Positions 48,737-51,490 of a stretch of DNA of 51,490 nt are shown here, one piece after another. The notes under the pieces were generated by a model, which saw only the letters and a list, made by a program, of their open reading frames with translations, did no database searches and was not told the origin of the DNA. The position numbers were made by a program, and so were the translations under genes. Within the stretch, counting starts at the first letter, position 1. Every line of letters begins with the position of its first letter. The DNA comes from Halocafeteria seosinensis (Eukaryota; Sar; Bigyra; Bicosoecida). The stretch is taken from assembly GCA_001687465.1 (NCBI GenBank), contig LVLI01000564.1, positions 1-51,490 on the forward strand. The letters run 5' to 3'.

Positions 48737-50255
48737 TTACCAACTAAACATGTCTTCTCCAACTTGCCGTATTGTGTCTTTTGGCTCTCCCCATAAGATG
48801 TGGAACGCTCCCTGGAGGATGAGAGTGGCTCAATCGTGGATACGAACGGCAGTTGGCTCAATTCAGCACATTTTTAAGTACCTGGTACCCGATGTAGGTT
48901 TTGTCTTCAGACGATGAATTCTTGAACAATTCAAAACTCTTGTCCGGGTCCGTTACTTTATCCTCTAATGCGTGCATGATGCATATCGGAGTTCGAGACT
49001 GTTGATAGTAGGCCGAATTGATGAATTTGAGCGTATAGGACCATGCGAGCCGTACACACCTTAGTGGCATCCGCTCGGACAACTTTGCAGAGTTTATACA
49101 ATTCCATGGCCGTGCCCAAACGCATTCCTCCTGCAGTGATCTCTTTGTGCCGTCGGAAGAATCCAGATCAGTTCAACGCTAACACACCTTTGTATCGAGG
49201 TGGAGAGTTCAGCACAGAAGCCAGTTTACGCGGATCTTTCAGTCCCCAAGTGGTGCCACCACTTTCGTCCCCCGCAAGCAGTGGGGCTGTTGGTGCAAGC
49301 TGAGCATCAGGGCAATATTGAATGGTTCCAATCAGCATCAATAGTCTACCTGGTCAACTTACTTGACTGAGCGCTTTGCCTGTATGCAGTGCCAAGGTCG
49401 ACGGCAGCCATTCATCCTTGATACCACACAAGGGAGAGTGCAACAAGATACCTGTAACTCTATTCCGGAGTTACGGTGTCTCAGCTTCTCGCAATTCTGA
49501 TTCAGTCGTGCTTACCTCGGAAAGAGTCAGGTCTCAGTCTATCCGCTCGTAAGCACACGCTTCCGCCCATAGATTCACTGCGCCCCGAGATATAATACAA
49601 TGCTTGTTGATTCCTATGGAAAAATTGCACTCACCCATAGAGAAAAATGGGAAGCTCTTGGTTCTCATCTGCAAGGTGTTTCAGTCAACACTACTACCAT
49701 TTGTCCACTAAGAGTCCTTCAGCTACACGCACCGTCTCCTAAACTCAATCCTAATAGCTGCTTTAGCATTGGCTGTACGCGGGTATCCAGGAAATCGAGT
49801 AAAATATGCGATAAGTTGTCATGTTCTTCGATATAGCATCTAGTTCCATCACTATCTCCATGTCCAGGATAGTCTATAGCAGCGGCTATAAATCCGTATT
49901 GGTTGAATTGGCAGGCCAGTTGCCCGATCCATACCCCGATGAAGTGATTGTACGCCTGCAAAGAATGACGTAGTAACGAACAGGTAAGACACAGGCAGTG
50001 ATCTTCTTGTTCCCTTACATGGTTCAACAGGACGGCACCTCGCGGAGACTTCCTTTCTCCCTTTTGGTGTGCGGAAACTATTGATTTAGGAATCCACACG
50101 TACCCTTGAATTCGACGCTGCAAACTATCAAAGAAGTTGTCTATCGGCTCTATATGGCAGACGTCACCGCATTTTGCATTTCCCAAAGGCCATGTTGTGC
50201 TTTTCAGGAGTCTATCAATATCAAGGACTCTCCTCGTTGATTCTCGACAAGCCAT
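48737..50255 (-). CDS. Monoglyceride-lipase-like alpha/beta hydrolase, copy 2
   Basis: Nine exons: 50255-50019, 49955-49733, 49668-49635, 49577-49516, 49451-49363, 49299-49188, 49142-49060, 48998-48882 and 48811-48737 give 343 residues. Motifs: HIEPIDNFFDSLQRRIQGYV, AIDYPGHGDSDGTRC, the nucleophile elbow YGESMGGSVCLRA, HSPLCGIKDEW, the acid in MHALEDKVTDP and the catalytic histidine in GAFHILWGEP. All three triad residues are present, so it is probably active. One intron (49143-49187) is only 45 nt, the shortest in the window. Substrate choice may differ from copy 1: residues around the cap (exons 5-7) are clearly diverged. Confidence 0.88.
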
Positions 50256-51490
50256 TTCGAAGTACCTGTGAACTCGCACAGTGTTTGCGCCAACAGCCAG
50301 ACAGGTGACTCGTTAGATGTATTTCGGTTCGTACCCCCTGCGAGACCAGAGTGAGCAGACAGGTGGCGAATGTCGATCCGGAATCCATGAGCGATCTGAT
50401 CGAGAAATCAAAGCCATCACGCTGGCCACATTTTATCTGATCTGTGAAACAACCGCCGAACCGTATCCGTCGAACAGCTGCCGATTAGTTGTTCATTCGG
50501 GACTTCACTGGCTCTTTGGATCTATCTATTGAGCCATAGCTCACTAAGTGAGTGGTGAGGCAGATGATGATGACATCCAACCCCTATCATGGTCGCTCAT
50601 AACCTCTGTACTGTTTTTCCTGACGCTGGTGGACATGAATTCCAATCGTGCATGACCATTACCTATGGTGAGGATGAAGGACCGATAACTCGCAATGGCA
50701 GAAAAGACAGAGAAAGAAATTGGGGGAGGAGCAAGATTGGATGCACCTCCTTCCGTATCCCTGGTCAGCTAACGTGTCCCGATTCGTGTCCCTTCGTACC
50801 ACACTGTACTACAACTGTACCAAGTGATAGGCAGTCCATTGGGGGAGCAATTCCTCTGCTCTCGTCAAAGGATTTCTTAAAGCGGTTGATTTAGATGCTA
50901 TGATATGCCTGGAAACCAAGAAAGATGAGCACCAATCCTTCACGCAACCGTAATTGCACATACTGTCGATACCAAAAATAAGGGCGAAAACTTTTTCGCC
51001 CTTATTTTTGCCATCTGTGTACAAGTACTATATAGACATGGAACGAGTTGTACCGGGTGAAAAAATACACGCTTTTTATTGTGCTCAAAGGGCTTTCCAA
51101 AATTCGCATTCGTTATCGAGATATGGGGTCTTCCCTGGCCACAAAACGTCGTTCACAAAGCGCCAGGGGTCAAAATTTGTGCCCCTTTGCCTCCCCTCTA
51201 GAATTCCCGGCGGAAGCCCGGCCGGGCTATCCGCCGGGTTTCTTCTTCAAGACGTGTTTGTGAAGTTCTGGCAACTGGTCGCTAAGATTGGAATTCCAGC
51301 GGCCTGTGGCAGTATTTACTAGCCATTTACGCCCATGCTCTGAACGGAAAACAGCTCCGTTTATCGATAATCCAGTACGATTCACTTGGGAGAAAAAAGA
51401 GCCAACTAAAAGTACACAGGAATGGCAAATTCCTGTTTAGAGCGTCACGCGCGCGGCTCATCGGCTACCAATGAGGAGTTCGAGCTACAT
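50256..51490. other. Right-end intergenic region with a near-perfect palindrome
   Basis: 1.2 kb to the window edge. Open frames on both strands lack motifs. It contains the palindrome at 50973-51010 and a smaller hairpin, ACAGGAAT/ATTCCTGT, at 51416-51436. A gene starting beyond the edge cannot be excluded. Confidence 0.45.
50973..51010. repeat. 38-bp near-perfect palindrome
   Basis: 18-bp arms (50973-50990, starting CAAAAATAAGGGCG; and 50993-51010) are exact reverse complements with only a 2-nt centre. It would form a very stable hairpin or cruciform. A mobile-element remnant, a transcription terminator or an RNA hairpin are all possible. Confidence 0.8.

Noticed and set aside
1-51490. CRISPR arrays, rRNA genes, intact transposons, prophage
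   Set aside because: No regularly spaced repeats, no rRNA core sequence, and no transposase, integrase or reverse transcriptase motif seen on either strand.

Overview
This is eukaryotic nuclear DNA from a compact genome. Genes lie on both strands and are separated by 50 bp to about 1.5 kb. Most have GT-AG introns of only about 45-120 nt, usually 60-75. I traced exon joins by reading-frame continuity and family conservation for FKBP, peroxiredoxin, biotin ligase, UNC-45, the PG-rich coiled-coil protein, SNRNP40, a Myb and two lipases. No rRNA, tRNA, CRISPR or bacterial operon signature was seen. The organism cannot be named from sequence alone. A unicellular alga or other protist is most likely. 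A long coiled-coil protein with sperm-tail-type PG-rich motifs hints that the lineage builds flagella.

Layout. 0-2.8 kb: the 5' part of an aspartyl/asparaginyl beta-hydroxylase, a divergent ER FKBP, and a convergent 1-Cys peroxiredoxin. 3.5-10.3 kb: one very large membrane protein with GLUG-type repeats, cysteine-rich repeats and a multi-spanning C-terminus. 11.8-25.8 kb: four same-strand paralogs of a family I do not recognise. Each carries two copies of a roughly 110-residue domain, and two of them also share their 5' leader and upstream DNA. A poorly resolved minus-strand locus sits among them. 26-31 kb: an uncertain minus-strand fragment, a SAP-domain/nucleoside-phosphorylase-like fusion, and a tandem pair of TPR proteins. 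31.4-36.4 kb: biotin-protein ligase and an UNC-45-like TPR/armadillo chaperone. 37.2-45.2 kb: the PG-rich coiled-coil protein, the U5 snRNP 40 kDa WD40 protein, a small His-rich protein, and a two-repeat Myb protein. 46.6-50.3 kb: two tandem monoglyceride-lipase-like hydrolases with the same nine-exon structure. The last 1.2 kb has no gene I can support but holds a near-perfect palindrome.

The housekeeping genes (splicing, protein folding, biotinylation, peroxide removal) are ordinary. The accessory interest is in the four-gene family, the giant surface protein, the SAP-phosphorylase fusion and the tandem duplications. Tandem duplication is the main force shaping this window: three separate clusters (the four-gene family, the TPR pair, the lipase pair) arose that way.
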